Assembly (NCBI GenBank): GCA_016303095.1
Contig: JAEDMH010000141.1
Span: 1-5,462, forward strand
DNA: 5,462 nt
Direction: 5' to 3'
Origin: Lentisphaeria bacterium
GTDB taxonomy: Bacteria; Verrucomicrobiota; Lentisphaeria; Oligosphaerales; Oligosphaeraceae
The notes under the pieces were generated by a model, which was not told the DNA's origin, did no database searches, and saw only the letters and a list, made by a program, of their open reading frames with translations. This document shows, in pieces, positions 5,113 to 5,462 of this stretch (positions are counted from its first letter, which is position 1; the number at the start of each line of letters is the position of its first letter). Both the position numbers and the translations under genes were made by a program.

Positions 5113-5149
5113 TATTAAACGCAACCTTGTATGTATTAAACGCACCTTG
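5113..5149 (+). promoter_or_regulatory. Pair of TATTAAACGC direct repeats 21 bases apart
   Basis: TATTAAACGCAACCTTG (5113-5129) and TATTAAACGCACCTTG (5134-5149) match except for one base missing from the second. Their starts are 21 bases apart, about two helical turns, so a protein could bind both on one face. AAACGC recurs at 5171-5176. This suggests an operator or iteron-like site, but no gene with a start nearby is seen. Confidence 0.4.
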
Positions 5150-5154
5150 AGGGT

Positions 5155-5192
5155 AAAAGAGGCGAAAATCAAACGCCTGTTCTTTTATTTTT
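5155..5192 (+). terminator. Terminator-like hairpin with T-rich tail
   Basis: AAAAGA (5155-5160) pairs with TCTTTT (5181-5186), and GGCG (5161-5164) with CGCC (5174-5177), leaving TGT bulged (5178-5180) and a 9-base loop. The downstream bases are T-rich (TTTTATTTTT, 5183-5192). The A-rich left arm gives T bases on the other strand, so it could act in both directions between the efflux operon and the leftward gene. The bulge and large loop make it a weak candidate. Confidence 0.35.
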
Positions 5193-5386
5193 CATGATTT
5201 TTCGCTTGGCGCTTCAGGCTGCGGGATGCGTTTTCGACATCCGAATCACAAAAAAATGGACATAGTTCCCCCTAGGCAGGGCGTTGTTTTTCAAATTAGG
5301 AAAAATCAAAAGCACCCCACTTTTCACGGAGGGCCCCGTCCCTCGGCGAAGCTCCTTCGAACTAGTGTAGTGTCTCTTAAATCATT
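5193..5386. other. AT-rich non-coding stretch before the right-edge gene
   Basis: No gene is supported. A 44-codon frame from ATG 5256 has no ribosome site and runs over hairpins, so I treat it as chance. Visible structures are GGATG-CG-TTTT-CG-CATCC with one bulge (5224-5242), TTTTTC/GAAAAA (5287-5305), GAGGG/CCCTC (5329-5344) and CGAAG-CTC-CTTCG (5347-5359). CACGGAGGGC (5325-5334) is an inverted copy of the array word GCCCTCCGTG. Confidence 0.5.
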
Positions 5387-5462
5387 TTAGATTTTTTCTT
5401 GGGCCTTTATAACAGCTTTGGCACGATAAATCTTTTCGAGTATCTCTTCTGCTGATTTGTGC
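5387..5462 (-). CDS. C-terminal fragment of an unidentified leftward gene (partial)
   Basis: Only the last 24 codons and a TAA stop (reverse complement of 5387-5389) are inside the window; the gene continues beyond the right edge. The end reads KSAEEILEKIYRAKAVIK followed by AQEKI. It is a charged, helix-like tail with AT-rich codons (AAA, GAA, ATA, ATT), unlike the C-ending codons of the efflux genes. I do not recognise the protein. The composition shift, and the CTAGTGTAGTGTCTCTTAA sequence just past the stop (5362-5380), would fit the end of an insertion sequence transposase and its terminal repeat, but that is a guess. It is convergent with the efflux operon. Confidence 0.45.
   Translation of the reverse strand, partial: HKSAEEILEKIYRAKAVIKAQEKI

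Noticed and set aside
5256..5390. 44-codon + strand frame at the right end
   Set aside because: No ribosome binding site, crosses several hairpins and overlaps the better supported - strand C-terminus.

Overview
This window holds a two-gene RND-type efflux operon on the + strand (305-4529), followed by about 830 bases of dense, apparently non-coding repeat DNA (4530-5360). The tail of a second gene enters from the right edge on the - strand (5387-5462). The genes are GC-rich and the product types are Gram-negative. The repeat style (many TCCGTG/CACGGAG words between genes) reminds me of Verrucomicrobiota, Kiritimatiellota and other PVC-group bacteria. That placement is a low-confidence impression, not a result.

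Region 1-304 has no convincing gene. It carries a crowded set of palindromes (86-169), some mutually exclusive, and a 6-bp inverted repeat at 220-239 just ahead of the first gene. These are plausible leader or operator elements for the operon. The first gene (305-1393) encodes an AcrA/MexA-type periplasmic adaptor. After 34 bases containing a good ribosome binding site, the second gene (1428-4529) encodes a full-length 1033-residue AcrB/MexB-type inner-membrane permease with the proton-relay residues intact. Together they should form the inner-membrane and periplasmic parts of a tripartite drug or solute exporter. No outer-membrane TolC-type channel and no regulator is in the window, so the pump probably borrows a channel encoded elsewhere.

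Region 4530-5070 is the most unusual part. A composite element occurs twice (about 4540-4737 and 4831-5070), with the parts in the same order: a C-run/G-run hairpin, a tract of CTAG words spaced mostly 8-9 bases apart, an A6 run, a long hairpin, and then short hairpins alternating with a TTCCGTGAACTCCGTG repeat. The long hairpins of the two copies differ in sequence but keep their pairing by matched changes in both arms, including a G.T pair at the same step. One of the short hairpins has also been swapped for another sequence that still pairs. CTAG is absent from bases 1-4550 and occurs 12 times in 4551-5365.

Region 5071-5386 becomes AT-rich. It holds a G11 run, two TATTAAACGC direct repeats 21 bases apart, a terminator-like hairpin, and an inverted copy of the array word. 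The last 75 bases encode the C-terminus of an unidentified AT-rich gene read leftward, possibly a mobile-element gene.
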